This document shows positions 1 to 11,891 of a stretch of DNA of 64,000 nucleotides, one piece after another (positions within the stretch are counted from its first letter, which is position 1; each line of letters begins with the position of its first letter). The notes beneath the pieces are model-generated. The model saw nothing but the letters and a program-made list of their open reading frames with translations, ran no database searches and was not told the origin of the DNA. The stretch is taken from positions 11,025,474 to 11,089,473 of the forward strand of contig OZ007505.1 in the NCBI GenBank assembly GCA_963931865.1, in the 5' to 3' direction. The translations under genes and the position numbers were made by a program. The DNA is from Axinella damicornis (Eukaryota; Porifera; Demospongiae; Axinellida; Axinellidae).

Positions 1-708
1 ATACCCTGTTTACACGACACCAAAATAACCAATCCGTGCCATAGATAACCGAACCGTGATGTATACCCTGTTTACACGACACCAAAATAACCAATCCGTG
101 CCATGATGTATGCCCTGTTTACACGACAACAAAATAACCAATCCGTGCCATAGATAACGGAACCATACTGTGCTCGAAACCATGTCGGCGTGTGTTTACA
201 CAACATCAGAAATAATTGTGCTGAACAAGCAATTATTGAGGGCGTTATCGAACACGTGTGCATCAGTACAAGTACTTCTCTCGAGTTAGAGCACTCTATG
301 GCTACCTCACGTTTGCGGAAAGTTCTCGACCTGCTGTTACGAAGTATGCATTCGTTTACAGAACACTGGCTGTCTGAGTAGAAAGCAGGCCAGCAGTCTG
401 GGTATGGCATTGTTCAGACAACGCAGAGCAAGACAACACGCTGTACTTGTCGTACTTCTTTCCTGGCTAGTAATTTTAGCTACTCTGAAAGCATCAAGGA
501 GAGAGTGGGTTCGTCGTAGGTACGTTGTAAGTGCTCACTGCGGTCATACCCTCTTCGTTAGGTTCCGGTACTGGATTGAGACCGCAACCACAACCTTTCT
601 AACCGTGCTGGCACGGCAAGATTAGGTGGTCCAAGAACGATTAGTAACCGTGCCGAACTGTACTAAACCGTGCCAGCACGGTTATTTTGTGTCGCGTAAA
701 CGGGGTAT
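1..708. mobile_element. Inverted-repeat DNA element with tandemly repeated left end
   Basis: The first 30 bases (ATACCCTGTTTACACGACAC and on) reappear inverted at 680-708 with a few mismatches, so this is a non-autonomous DNA transposon or MITE. The left terminus is present three times in tandem (from 1, about 62 and about 111), which gives a repeated end. The motif CCGTGCCAGCACGG near 670 is itself a short palindrome. Short open frames inside have no recognisable product. The left edge coincides with the window start, so a target duplication cannot be checked. Confidence 0.7.
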
Positions 709-2186
709 AACAGTACCATAAGGTTCAAGTGGCAAATCCAGTTGAGCAAGCTCACTTTTCTGAATGATGTCCCAGGTCTTACTCTCACCTCATGCAAACT
801 CAGATTGCATCCACAAGCTTGGACCTATGGCTTGCCCAGCTAACATACGCATAATTATGTGATGTTATGTACTACCTGTGGTGATCAAAGTGAGCAAGGC
901 AGCCAACAGGATGACCAAACATGTACTACTAGCTGTGTCAGTGGATGAAAGTGATCATGATGGTACAGTCAGAATCTTCCCAAGAGTACTCTAATACTCC
1001 TCTAGCAGGGCCTCACAGCGTTCAGGAAAGGCATTATAGCGGGCAATGTTCGTAAGTGAAAAGGCTGAAATGCCTTCAGCAGAAGTTTTCGTATTCTAAT
1101 TTTCATATCCGCCTGCACATTGCCACGCCCCCTAGCAATACACATACGTAATGTCGTTTTCTGTCTCTTTGGTTGAGGCAATGCACATAATATTATTATG
1201 GTGAGAGGGTACTACGTCTACAATGCTGATATCTGGACCTCTGTTGTTGGCGAGGAATTTCGATAAATGATGCCGAATAGCCGTCTGCTTGGCGGCATAC
1301 TCGCCGATCGTCGCTGCTCAGTGAAGTTGGCTTACTTTCATCTGTCACACGTCCCACATGCTCGTTATAGTCGCAGGCTAACTGGTGTAGATTGGTCCAC
1401 TGGAGTCAGGAAGGCTGTTTGAAGGCTAGAAATATTGTTACAGACACAATCGCTTGCATGCTCGCCGCTTCCACGTGTTCCATTGCCTGTTCATATTTGA
1501 CGTTTAAATTTAAACTGTTAACATTTTCGTAGCATTTATTTTCGTATCTCAAGGCTTCATACAAATATATGCACCATACATACCAAAATTTCCCACTATA
1601 CGGTATATGCAAGTACATTTTGACTACACTGTCATGATCACGATTGTTTGCTGACTCAAACATATAATTGTTCCGATACTGACCATAGCTAACATGTTGC
1701 ACAGAGCTTGATCGATGTGCCCACGTAATTAATTGATCGTTATTTGGCATGAGAGTCCTGAGGCATCATTCTGAAGTGAGTTTGCCCTATATACCAGTCT
1801 ACCAGGAGTGAGGTACTAAACTATTATCAGAGGCAACTGGCATGCGCTATCATGTGAATGATGTCAAGGGCAGAGGGAACGTCAAGATTATGCAGACAAC
1901 CTGGTACTCAGATATTCACCGGGTACCACTTCAACAGCTGCTTCCCACCAGCTACACATGTGAAACAAGTTCATTCCTCACACTGTCCTGAGCTGCATGC
2001 CATCCATTCTTGTCTACTTGTGACATTTCTCACATGACAAAATGTACCAGGCTCTCCTCAATCCTTTCACATTACATTCCTATACAGGCACAAGGCTACT
2101 ACTATACCGCAGTAGGTACCAGAGAATCTTTGATGTCCCCCAGTTGTTTGATTGCTCCCCCCACATCCAGGAGGGCTGTGGCTGAC
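709..2186. other. Intergenic stretch with decayed repeats, no gene seen
   Basis: I see no convincing exon here. A segment near 950-990 (GATCATGATGGTACAGTCAGAATCTT-like) matches the inner end of the CCAGGAGTG MITE family described at 51,221 and 54,198. The stretch 1761-1810, which ends in CTACCAGGAGTG, is repeated at 3214-3260. The remainder is unassigned. Confidence 0.4.
1761..1810 (+). repeat. Dispersed repeat fragment ending CTACCAGGAGT (copy 1)
   Basis: The motif GGCATCATTCTGAAGTGA, followed about 25 bases later by CTACCAGGAGT, occurs here and again at 3214-3260. The terminal CTACCAGGAGT equals the terminus of the MITE family at 51,221-51,641, so both are probably solo ends or short derivatives of that family. 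Confidence 0.5.
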
Positions 2187-2395
2187 GGGGGGGGGAGGGA
2201 GGGAGGGAGGGAGGGAGGGAGGGAGGGAGGGAGGGAGGGAGGGAGGGATCGAGGGGAAGGGACAGGGAGGGAGTGAGCGAGGGAGGGAGAGATTGAGGAG
2301 AGGGAGGAGGGAGGGAAGGAGGGAGGGGAGGGAGGGATGGAAGGAGAGAGGGGAGGGGAGGGACGGAGGAAGGAAGGGAAGGAGGGGTTCAAGAC
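2187..2395. repeat. (GGGA)n purine tract
   Basis: A perfect GGGA microsatellite runs for about 60 bases and degrades into a purine-only tract of about 200 bases. It is open in several frames, which creates artificial Gly/Arg/Glu and Pro/Ser frames that I do not call as genes. Confidence 0.9.
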
Positions 2396-2518
2396 GAACT
2401 CTGCTAAGTCATAATTCAAACATTGCACTTCACCAGCTGACCAGCATGACCACACACTTCGGCCAGGTAGCAAAAACACAACTGGCGCATCCACAAATAC
2501 CACGGACACCAGCAATAT

Positions 2519-2606
2519 AGGACACCATGGACACTAGAACACCATGGACACCAGCGAAACCATGGAAACAAGGGACACTGTGGACACCAGTGACACCATG
2601 GGCAGC
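2519..2606. repeat. Short minisatellite, GACACCATG-type
   Basis: Degenerate tandem copies of a roughly 15-18 base unit built on ACACCATGGACACCAG. It directly precedes the 36-bp minisatellite. Confidence 0.6.
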
Positions 2607-2990
2607 TGGGACAGTAACCTAGCAGAACAGTAACATCCCTCCCAGGGCAGTAACCTAGCAGAACAGTAACATCCCTCCCAGGGCCGTAACCTAGCAGAAC
2701 AGTAACATCCCTCTCAGGGCCGTAACCTAGCAGGACTGTAACATCCCTCCCAGGGCCGTAACCTAGCAGAACAGTAACATCCCTCCCAGGGCAGTAACCT
2801 AGCAGAACAGTAACCTCCCAACTAGGACAGTAACATCCCTCCCAGGGCCATAACCTAGCAGAACAGTAACATCCCTCCCAGGGCCATAACCTAGCAGAAC
2901 AGTAACCTCCCTCCCAGGGCAGTAACCTAGCAGAACAGTAACATCCCTCCCATGCAGGGCAGTAACTTAGCAGGACAGCAACCTCCCATA
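2607..2990. repeat. 36-bp minisatellite, about ten copies
   Basis: Tandem units of about 36 bases containing CTAGCAGAACAGTAACATCC followed by CTCCCAGGGC. Successive units differ by single bases and small deletions. The minus strand is open through the array (a GYCPGRDVTVLL-like repeat), but nothing indicates a real protein. Confidence 0.9.
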
Positions 2991-4315
2991 CGTATACATG
3001 GTGTTTCAAATTGAAGCCCGTTGTTGCAGGTCTTCTAGATAGCTACAGCAAAGTCGTTTTCAATCCTGCTGCATCCTAACGCATAATATACTCCAGTAAA
3101 AGCCCCCTCACCACTTTAGACTCTAAAGTACATGACGGTACTACACTCCTTGTAGGGAAGCATTTATTCCTACGTAGGCTAGTACATAATGCTTCCCAAA
3201 TGATTAAGACCCAAGGGCATCATTCTGAAGTGAAATAATAGCCCTACCACCTACCAGGAGTCTTGTTGCCTCTTGAAGGCATGCTCACCAGAACTTTGCT
3301 GGTTGGAGTGTGTCATTTAAACGAGGCAGAGTTCCCTGGAGGTAATAGCTGTTATCCAGCAGTAGTTTCCTTTGCCGACTGTAGTCGAGTGGCTCCAAAC
3401 CCAACACCTGGTAGATGGATTGGTCCCAAGTGCGTTCTTGAAGATCAGCTCAACAACACGCAAGCACCTTGGAGGAGAAGATGAGTGGTTTGTGAGTATT
3501 ACTGTTGGAAGCCAACTCCTGTGATCCTGTCTAAAGGTTTGTTTGTTTTTCTCGGCGCAACACTGGGATGACATCCTGTATGAAGGGATGAGTGGACGTA
3601 CGTATACACTGATGACTATCGTGCAGATTCAAAAGTAATTGCACTAGATGTCCAACACAAGCAAAAAGTGGTACTGTAACAGCTTACGCTGCCATGGTGA
3701 TCAGACACAACATATGGATAAGGGAGGAAATGCCAAGATCATCTTATGAGACAAACTAGACTGGCTTCGTCTTCTCATAGAGAGATAAATTTCTGCCATC
3801 AATATTAATGGATGCATGGAGCATGTCACTTGTTGCCATGCATGATTATGTAGACTGGCAGGCAAAAACACCTAAAATGAAGTATATACAGAGGCCATAA
3901 GGCTTTGGACCCTGGTACCATCTTTGTTGCCATCTTAGTTACTATTCCCTACCCCTTAGCCTCATTCCCTGCAGCCTGGGAACGAGGCTATAGTATAAAT
4001 ATCCCTAAGTTTTTTCCCTGGTATGCACTTCTTGAAATTCACTTACAAGCATAGTCCTAGGTATTCGGATTGTATAGTCACCATCTGAAATGGTGAAATA
4101 CACACACTATATCACGATCTCTTGTGACGCAGGAGACTGAGGACGTTAGGACGCTCGATCTATCTCTGAACATCAAAATTACACACTAACTTCCAACAAA
4201 TCTTTGGCCATTTGTCCTAAACTCAATTTTTTAGGCCTTCTGCTATACTCATTTCAATAACGACACACACCACAATCCCGCACATGCACACAATCATGTG
4301 CACACATACATACAC
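2991..4315. other. Intergenic stretch, small repeats only
   Basis: Contains the second CTACCAGGAGT fragment (3214-3260) and a 36-bp palindromic remnant of the CCTCGTTCCCAGGC foldback family at about 3957-3992. No exon is recognised. Confidence 0.4.
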
Positions 4316-4721
4316 TAGCTTTGGCTCCAGGCTCTCTTCTCAAAAACCGGGCGAGGAGAGAGCCTAGTAACATTCGCGAGAAAAGCTGTCGACTTCCAGC
4401 GCATCATCATTCATGATGATGCGAGCTGATCCCGCAAACAAACCACAGTGAACAACGAGATCAGACCAGTGGCCCTCTCACACACCCTGTCAACTACTTT
4501 TCGCCAACCATTGAGAGGTACTCTGTCTCAGTTCTGAGTCTACATTTCGTGCGTTAGCACGGCAGTGAAAGTAGACGCCTACGAAATAGTCACGGGTTCA
4601 CGTGCTTTTGTTCTGATGTCTGGCCAGATCCAGGTGCCGGAAGTCGACAGCTTTTCTCGCGAATGTTACGAGTCTCTCTCCTCCCCCCAGTTTTTGAGGA
4701 GAGAGCCTGGGGCCAAGGCTA
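4316..4721. mobile_element. Foldback element with about 87-bp inverted arms, TAGC...GCTA ends
   Basis: The left arm (4316-4402) and right arm (about 4634-4721) are inverted copies that share GGCTCTC, GAGAGAGCCT, TTCGCGAGAAAAGCTGTCGA and CTTCC. The ends read TAGCTTTGG and CCAAGGCTA. The flanking 9-mers TACATACAC and TACACACAC match at 8 of 9 positions, a probable 9-bp target duplication like those of the other TAGC...GCTA elements in this window. The middle has no transposase. Confidence 0.8.
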
Positions 4722-5807
4722 TACACACACCTCATCCAGGTCATGCAGAGCTTGGAAGTTGGCAGCCCATTTCCCTTCCTACAAATGGCTAGAACAAGGC
4801 TTTGTGTTCAGTCAATACACAGTCGTGTTCTGTCAGGAATGCCACACATGGTCAGTAAATGCCAATGTTCAGTCAATAAACACCACGTTCTTTGATTAGT
4901 GCTTACATTTCAGTCAGGTTAGGTATCTGGACCCTCATCCATGCACCATTCTGCTCTGTATGCACTCACACATCACTCACCCGGCTCTTTTTGCTTCTTT
5001 ATCCAAGGAGGCAGTCTCTGCCAACTCCCTATCTTGTCCACAGTCTTCTCAGTCTGAATAAGGACGTGGTGGAGCAGCCTGTACTTCTGGGATCACCAGA
5101 CACCAATTAGTAGCCGCACCCACAGCAGGCATGGGCGGAGGCCTGTAGCTGTGAACGAGAGGTACAGGATCAGGTTCATCACAACTTACACTTTCTGTAC
5201 ATCCTCGAATGCCAGTTTCTACAGCAGATGGGTCACAACATGTTTACAAATTATGCTGAGTAGATTCATAACAAGCCACAGACTGTGTAATCGTGACCAC
5301 GGCAGTTATCCGTTTATAATATGAACTCCCCACGTACACAGGAGAGTTGACATCTCCCTCCCTCCTCCCTGGCTTCGTTGTTTACCATTCCCTCATTCTC
5401 CATTCTCTCTCTTCGAACTACTAACACTCAAGCCCGACTGTGAACGAGGCCGAGGCCGTTGCTGTGAAGCAATGACTTCGGCCTCGTTTTCAGACGCCAA
5501 AACTTTCAAACTTATTCCCGAGCGGCATAGGGTCTGGGCACAATCCTACTTACCTACAGGGAGGCCAACGCCATTGGTGACTGAAAAAAAACGACAGAGA
5601 CAGGACGCTTCCCGCCAAAACTTGAACGGAATGGATGCCAACCAATCAGATCATAGAGTTACGGCGCATGCGCTGGCAGGCTTCTTCGAGTATATAAAGA
5701 GCGTGCAGTTGCGCCGAAGTCATTCGGGTTAGATTTAGCTCGGGTGAGGTTATGGTGAGGTGAGCCCTCACCCTGACCTTACCCAAGCTGAACCTTTCAC
5801 CACTAGG
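4722..5807. other. Intergenic stretch with a small hairpin
   Basis: A hairpin lies near 5444-5490 (AACGAGGCCGA against CGGCCTCGTT). Open frames of 60-90 codons here overlap one another and show no splice or homology support. Confidence 0.4.
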
Positions 5808-6050
5808 GTGGGTGGGAGCCTGGGAGGGTGGGAGCCTTGGGGGGGTGGGAGCCTGGGGGGGTGGGAGCCTGGGAGGGGGTGGGAGCCTGGGAAGGGGTGG
5901 AGCCTGGGAAGGGGTGGAGCCTGGGAAGGGGTGGAGCCTGGGAGGGTGGGAGCTTGGGGGCTTGGGGGGAGCCTGGGAGGGTGGGGCTGGGGAGGGTGGG
6001 TGCATGGGGGTGGGGCTAGGGAGGGCGGGTGCATGGTGCTCCCCAGCACC
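5808..6050. repeat. G-rich minisatellite (GTGGGAGCCTGGGAGGG)n
   Basis: About a dozen tandem units of 16-18 bases with the core GGGAGCCTGGGA. The strand asymmetry is extreme, with runs of GGG that could form G-quadruplexes. It is open in several frames, giving false Gly/Trp-rich and Pro-rich frames. Confidence 0.9.
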
Positions 6051-7259
6051 ATGCCCACCCTGGTGCTCCCCAGGGTGGTTGGGGGTGAAGCTGTGTGTGG
6101 ATTGTTGTGATAATTTAATATTTGCACTTGCATATCCAATGCACAAGCCATGTAAATATGGCGCATTCGGGTTCCAAATTACGTGCGGTGGCATCCGCGC
6201 CATTCCACGTTCAAATTTTATTGGCAACCGTTCAAATTTTAGGGACAACAACTTCTGAAAGCCGTGCAGGAAGAACTCCCTCCCACTCTCCTTGACGGAA
6301 GCACCAATTCGTGCTCGGACTGAGGGCTGCTACCATGACCTCAAGACAGTGCATGCAGCCATGGTAACTGCATCTTTAATTGTTCCTCACCCCTGGAAGT
6401 ATTTGCCTTGCTGGTGTCAATAATTCCCTATTCTGCAGTGATGTTATATTAAAGCTTTCACTAATAACTGCAGCTAAACAGGACTTTGCACCATAGAATT
6501 ATACCATCCGAAGATATATTATTTGATCTGCACATGGAGGAGTCTGGTGAACATGCACAGCCTGTAGTCTGGTGAACTGCCTATTCCGTTTTCTTTCCTT
6601 GCGGTTGCAAAAATGGTGTCGACGTAACGTTTGTAGGAATGGCTGAATGTCTGACATCATAATTATTCCGTTCACCAGAGTGTTTTGAATTCCCTCCACA
6701 TACAAAAATGGTCTGGGAACGAGAGTGCATCTCTCAAGTATGTGGTTACCTGCTACCCTGACATTTCTTAATAACTTCACTTCTGATAACTGCGTAGTCT
6801 CTACCCCGGGCATGCATGCGCGAAGCAGGGTTAAGCAATCGGTTTTGTCCGTCTGTCTGTCTATCCAGTGAGATCTCGTGACATAGACTCACAAAAAGGA
6901 CTTGAGCTAATAACAAATAACTGCTCTGTGTGTACCTGACTGAAGTGAAGGCGCTTCATTTTTTGGCTATAGTATAATATTTCCGATGATCACTGAGACC
7001 TTGGGTATGGGCGTATGTATACACAAACACAATACCCTCTTCCCTCACTCCCCACTTCCTAACCCCTCACCTGTCACCGTTCTATGGTACCTCTCATCTC
7101 TCCACAGTGTAAATGGCCTCTCTTCCCACCTACAGCACATTCCCTCTCCCCTCCTCCCCCGCCCCCACCCACTCATCCCTCACTCCTATCACCCGAAATC
7201 TCTCCACAGTGTAAATGGCCTCTTTTTCACCTGCATCCCCTCTCCCCTCATTTGGACAG
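6051..7259. other. Intergenic stretch, nothing coding recognised
   Basis: Positions 6790-6860 resemble 13,300-13,370 in opposite orientation (CCCC, GCATGCGC and CGGACAGAC blocks), which marks a dispersed repeat. The motif CTCTCCACAGTGTAAATGGCCTC appears twice, near 7098 and 7200. No gene seen. Confidence 0.35.
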
Positions 7260-7330
7260 AGCCTCCTCAGCTGTTGGTGAGAGTGGCACAGGCAGTGATT
7301 GCCATGGAGACCAACTTGGAAGAACTGGAG
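7260..7330 (+). CDS. Isolated candidate exon, unidentified protein
   Basis: A strong pyrimidine tract and CAG acceptor end at 7259 and a consensus GTACGT donor starts at 7331. Between them 71 bases are open in one frame, coding for a segment that contains QLLVRVAQAVIAMETNLEEL, which looks helical. I do not recognise the family and found no neighbouring exon with a matching phase. Because the adjacent HBS1-like and kinesin-like exons are damaged, this may also be a leftover of a decayed gene. Confidence 0.35.
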
Positions 7331-8626
7331 GTACGTGTAGCTTCATAGTATCATAAATTCGGGTGATGTCCAATTTGCCAGCAAACTTTGCTGCCTCAAA
7401 TGGGACTTGAATCCCATGTCACATATTTATCTAGACTTATATAATAATACGGTTGTTACGCATACGTCACACATCTTAACATGTGCAATAGTAACACAAC
7501 AAGTCATTGACCATGCTCAGTAAAGGGTTGCTGTTGCTGTAGCATCAGAGACCATTCTGCCCCCCTCAGATACTGTTTACTCTGCGAACAAAGGATTGCA
7601 GTATCCACATGATGTAGTGTGTTGTGGGTGATCAGTTTCCATTCCCCAGTGCTTGTTTGGGGGACAATGGCAGATAATCATGCCATAGCAACCTCCATCT
7701 TTCATACACACACCATTGCATTCTTGTGCGGCAGTGTGGCAAACCATGGCAACACTTTGATCTGTGGGGTACATAATTAAAGAAGATGCATGCAGTCGGA
7801 AACACATAATGACGTAATAAGCAGGAGGGAAGGAGAGTACAATGACCACACAGACAATAAAATGTTACTTTTTATCATGCACTCGTACGTTTCTTGATGT
7901 CATTGACTAGCAAGGTAAAGAAGGCCTGTCAGAGAGAGGACAGTGTCCATGATTGCTGAAAGATAATATTATATTTCTCAGCGACATCAACCCCAGAAAG
8001 CCAAATGAATGGGAACGTCTTTTCCACTAGTACAGACGCCTCAAAGGTCTCCTCACTTGGCTGTGATCTACATACGTAGTACAGCCTACATCCCATCACT
8101 GGTGTTAAGTACACCTGTTTGTGAGGCTTGGAGGCTATCTGTTCGGTTGCGTGAGGGTATCACATTCATTCTTGAACTCTGGAAGCCACTGTCAACAGCC
8201 GAATCAACAAACAAGATGCCAAGGTACCTCCTCGTACGTAGCTAGGAAGCTATGATGATGAAGCACAAGGTCTCATGTGACACTATCTTCTCTCTTCCAG
8301 CCGTCTTTGGCATTTACAACATCATAGACAAGCAATGTACATGTGTGATAAAAGTAGTAGCAAAACTCCCTGGGAAAGTTTTCTGAAGTTTTGAATCATC
8401 TTTTGTGTGGTTGTTGCATGCTGACTATGTGAAAAGTATTCACCCCACACACATACTCCTAGCCGCACCCTCTCTCTACACCTTTTACACAAACCCTCAC
8501 ATCTGTCACATGCTCCTCCACACACACTCTCTCCCTTCTCCACACCCTGCATCACAAATACCGGCCTGGAAATGCCACCCAAATCCGCATTACCATCCCA
8601 CATGCTCCACATGTCCTCCACACACA
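7331..8626. other. Intergenic stretch
   Basis: A tRNA B-box-like block (ATGGGACTTGAATCCCATG) at about 7399-7417 may be an old SINE piece in reverse. A pyrimidine tract and CAG at about 8285-8300 precede a short open frame, but no partner exon was found. Nothing else is supported. Confidence 0.3.
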
Positions 8627-8899
8627 TACCGTAGTCACGCGTTGTTAGGCGCATGCACCTATAACTCCACTGGAAAGAATTATGTGCCTATAAGCGAGAT
8701 GCGCCTAATAACGAATGACATTCCTCAATAGGAAGTGAGCATCAATTTGTATTTTTTTCCACTCTGTAGGATCAAAAATATTTTCTGGAAGAAGACTGCA
8801 GCGCTTAACAGCGAGTACCTGGGACGAGAGTTGAACCTGTGCCTAACAGTGAATATGCGCCTATAAGTGAGCTGCGCCTAATAATGCACGACTACGGTA
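8627..8899. mobile_element. 273-bp MITE with TA target (Tc1/mariner-like ends)
   Basis: The termini TACCGTAGTCACGCGTTGTT and its inverted counterpart (AATAATGCACGACTACGGTA) form imperfect inverted repeats of about 27 bases, each extending into GGCGCA. TA lies at both edges. The inner part repeats the terminal words (GCGCCTATAAG, GCGCCTAATAA). No transposase, so non-autonomous. Confidence 0.75.
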
Positions 8900-9240
8900 A
8901 TTCTTGGCACACCCCTCTCCCTACACCCCATCTCCCTTCACCTTCTACGCAAACCCTAACACCTTCACATACACTTCCACACCCCCGCACATACCCTCCG
9001 CCTCCACATGCCACCCAAATCCACATGCATGCACCCTCCACCCCCCACATACCCACCAACATCCCACATGCTGTACACATCCCACATCCTCCACACACCT
9101 CTCCAGTGACCATCCCATATCCACTCTCCACACACCCCACCACCATCCTGCATCATCCCTCCATACGTACATCCCACTGCCATCCCACATCCTCCCTCCA
9201 CACACCCCACCACTATCTCACATCCGTCACACCTAACCAT
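8900..9240. repeat. C-rich low-complexity tract (CATCCCACATCCTCCACAC)n
   Basis: A degenerate tandem array of C-, A- and T-rich words (CATCCCACA, CTCCACACA, CACCCCAC) of about 340 bases. G is almost absent on the plus strand. The large overlapping open frames on both strands come from this composition and are not called. Confidence 0.8.
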
Positions 9241-9354
9241 CAGGGTACACTGTTAATTGTGTGCGAGCACATATATCTAGACGTACAGGTTGAAAATGTG
9301 CATTTGGATCCCAGCATTTACATGTCTCCATGTCACATGCACACATGAATGCAG

Positions 9355-10417
9355 GCTGACGTGGCAGTGCTGGTGGTGGATGCGGCAGTGGGGGAGTTTG
9401 AGGCAGGGTTTGAGTCTAGGGGACAGACGAGAGAACGTGCTCTCCTTGTGAGGTCAGGCATATCTATAGCTAAGTAGTCTCTCTAGGTGGTGTGACTGGT
9501 TGGTAGGGCAAACTCTCCTTTCTTAATCATGCCTCAAGCCTTTACTCCCACCTCATGGAAACCTGAGCAAACTTTGATTACATCTGCTTACATCTAAGAC
9601 AACAGGCTCCACATCCAAGGTGAGTTTCTTAGTTTGAGTAGCTAAGGGCATAACAGTGATCATGATGGTGTGGTCAGAATCTTTGAGGGCCTTTCTTCAA
9701 AGCTGTGAGATTTGGTTTGATTACAGACTATTGTTTTTACTACCAGGAGTATAACATTGTATGTAGTCTGTGTAAGAAGGATGATGCAAAGCACACTGCT
9801 TCCGTACGAGTGTACCGTAGTAGAGTATGTACATGTACGTGTCCATGGGCAGGGCAAATGATGCAATGCACAAGAACATGTGGCCAATAGATATATACTG
9901 GCACAGGATTCTTAAGCATGTACATGTAGTATTCCAAATACCAGTGTGACTATCAGGAGTAGGAAAGCCAGTGTGACTATCAATCAGCCGTGCATATGTT
10001 TGTGCATGGCCACTACTATAGCTAGATATTGCACATCAGGCAGTGTGGAAATATCACATGCACTGTCGCATGATACATCAGCAACTGATCTCCCTCTCTG
10101 CACCGTATACACACACATAAGGTGGAATGGTCGGAATCAAGGTTCCGTGACTTCTCACAAAGTTGAACTGAAGCGAGCAGGGTTTAAGGTACGTAGCTGT
10201 ATGAGCTGTTTGTTTGCTTTGATTTTCACTCATGGTTTTACCAAGAGGTGCCGAAGATGTGAGTGATCAAACTTTGTTCTCTCTGTGTACCACTGCCAGG
10301 ATACTGATGTCAACTAGCTACCATGCAGTGATCTGACTGGGGAGAGCTTGCTGGATCCTCCCATGCCCAGCACCTGCACCAAGTGGTACAAGGGTCCAAC
10401 ACTGCTGGACAGAATAG
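9355..10417 (+). pseudogene. HBS1-like translational GTPase, degraded gene fragment
   Basis: Three exon-like blocks match the HBS1/eRF3-type GTPase that works with Pelota in ribosome rescue. Block 1, 9355-9452, encodes [20 protein letters not shown] followed by [10 protein letters not shown], the segment after switch II; the family usually has REH where this has RER. Block 2, 10122-10188, encodes VEWSESRFRD and then KRAGFK, but in two different frames, so it carries a frameshift. Block 3, 10300-10417, encodes DTDVN, a TAG stop at 10315-10317, then SDLTGESLL and TKWYKGPTLLDR. Acceptors and donors (AG|G, GTACGT, GTCAGC) are still recognisable. The P-loop, the NKxD exon and the C-terminal beta-barrel domains are not found nearby. 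I conclude it is a recently decayed copy. Sequencing error could explain the frameshift or the stop, but hardly both plus the missing exons. Confidence 0.75.
9657..9757 (+). repeat. Fragment of CCAGGAGTG MITE family
   Basis: GATGGTGTGGTCAGAATCTTTGAGGGCC followed by TACTACCAGGAGTATAA matches the right third of the element at 54,198-54,682. It lies in what was an intron of the HBS1-like pseudogene. Confidence 0.6.
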
Positions 10418-11327
10418 GTCAGCACTCGATCGGATGAAAGTACTCCCCACATAGATTAAGGTTTCTATCATGCACGGGTGTGTATGTGTGAATAACGGAA
10501 GTCAATAATGGAAGTAGGGTGTTCCGTGGGCGGGACTAGTGCAACCTTCGCACTTTGACCTTGATCCTGTGTAAATGTGGGACCCAGAACTGATGCTCTT
10601 TGCCCAAGACACTATCACATAAGGCTGTCAGTGCATCGGAGCAATGCACAAATTAATGTACTAGTCCAGCTGTTGGCTACTACCGTGACCATTCTGTACA
10701 CTATCCGATGAGTAGACACTTCATTTTTACCTGAACGTTTCAATCCTTATTCAGCGATCATCATCATCAGATAGTGATAATGATTGCTGATATTATACCA
10801 GTTCCCTGGACTCAGATCCCTGACCTCTCCCTCTGTTGTGATTTCCAGTGACATCATGGTTGCTACATTACATCATATTAGATCATAAGTTACCACCATA
10901 CTTCCCTCCTGACCCAGGTCCCTTACTGCCCTTGGTCTGGTGATCTCAAGTCTGACCGATATTGTACGTGCATGCATGGTACCACGACAACTGCTGTGTA
11001 TGATCACATTACTCTTTAGGGGCTACTCCCATAAGTGCTGTATGTACATGCATGGTTGTGATATGGGCAATGATCTGTGGCCACGTGTCCAACAACTTCC
11101 CATGACTAGGAGTGGGTGATATTCAGAATTCCACTGTGATGGTAGCAAAGACTGTAGCACTTGATAAGCACTGGTGTTTGCAGCTATAAACACCTGGTAG
11201 TGCACAGCTCCTGCATCATTGGCATCACAGTACATGTGTATCTTGATACCCATACAAGTGTCATGATTTAATGGCCACCAATGATTCACAATATTGCCAT
11301 ACCCACAACTAGGACCACTTCTTCCCA
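10418..11327. other. Intergenic stretch
   Basis: No downstream HBS1 exon is found. A minus-strand open frame at 11,023-11,328 has a complex composition but no start context, splice support or family I can name. Confidence 0.3.
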
Positions 11328-11891
11328 TGTGATCCCCTCTGGTATATGGTCCACCCTATTTCCCATGTGATCACCTCCACGTGATCACCCCTCCATCCAA
11401 TGTTATCACCCCTCTTTCACATGTGATCACCCCTCCTTCCCATGTGATCATCACTCCTTCCCACTGATCTTCCTATGTGATCACCCTCCTTCCAATGTGA
11501 TCACCCACATGATCACCCGTCCTTCTCATGTGATCACCCCTCCTTCCCATATGATCACCCCTCCTTCCCATGTGATCACCCCTCCTACCATATGATCCAC
11601 CCCTCCTTCCAATGTGATCACCCTTCCCTCTGGTATATGGTCCACCCTATTGCCCATGTGATCATCCCCGCATGATCACCCCTCCATCCAATGTGATCAC
11701 CCCTCTTTCACATGTGACCACCCCTCCTTCCCATGTGATCATCCCTCCTTCCCACGTGATCTTCCTACGTGATCACCCTCCTTCCAATGTGATCACCCAC
11801 ATGATCATCCCTCCTTCCCACGTGATCACCCTCCTTCCAATGGGATCACCCCTCCTTCCCATGTGATCACCCTTCCTTTCCATGTGATCAC
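11328..11891. repeat. Minisatellite built on the palindrome GTGATCAC
   Basis: About 25 tandem units of 20-24 bases with the core CATGTGATCACCCCTCCTTC. Each carries the palindrome GTGATCAC or a one-base variant. A higher-order repeat is visible: the block starting with GGTATATGGTCCACCCTATT recurs about 294 bases later. Confidence 0.9.

Noticed and set aside
2102..2520. Long open frames on both strands across the GGGA tract
   Set aside because: They follow from a simple-sequence tract without stop codons; composition is only Gly/Arg/Glu or Pro/Ser, with no start context.
2416..3009. 197-codon minus-strand frame with a regular GYGPGRDVTVLL repeat
   Set aside because: It is the translation of a 36-bp minisatellite whose unit length happens to be a multiple of three; no homology or splice support.
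5646..6258. Pro-rich and Gly/Trp-rich frames of 130-200 codons
   Set aside because: Artefact of the GGGAGCCTGGGA minisatellite, open in several frames at once.
8892..9348. Overlapping frames rich in His/Pro/Thr and in Gly/Val/Trp
   Set aside because: Caused by the C-rich low-complexity tract; both strands are open equally.
11023..11328. Minus-strand frame of 101 codons that vaguely resembles a Ras-association fold
   Set aside because: The resemblance is only impressionistic; no conserved residues, no splice sites in phase, no neighbouring exon.
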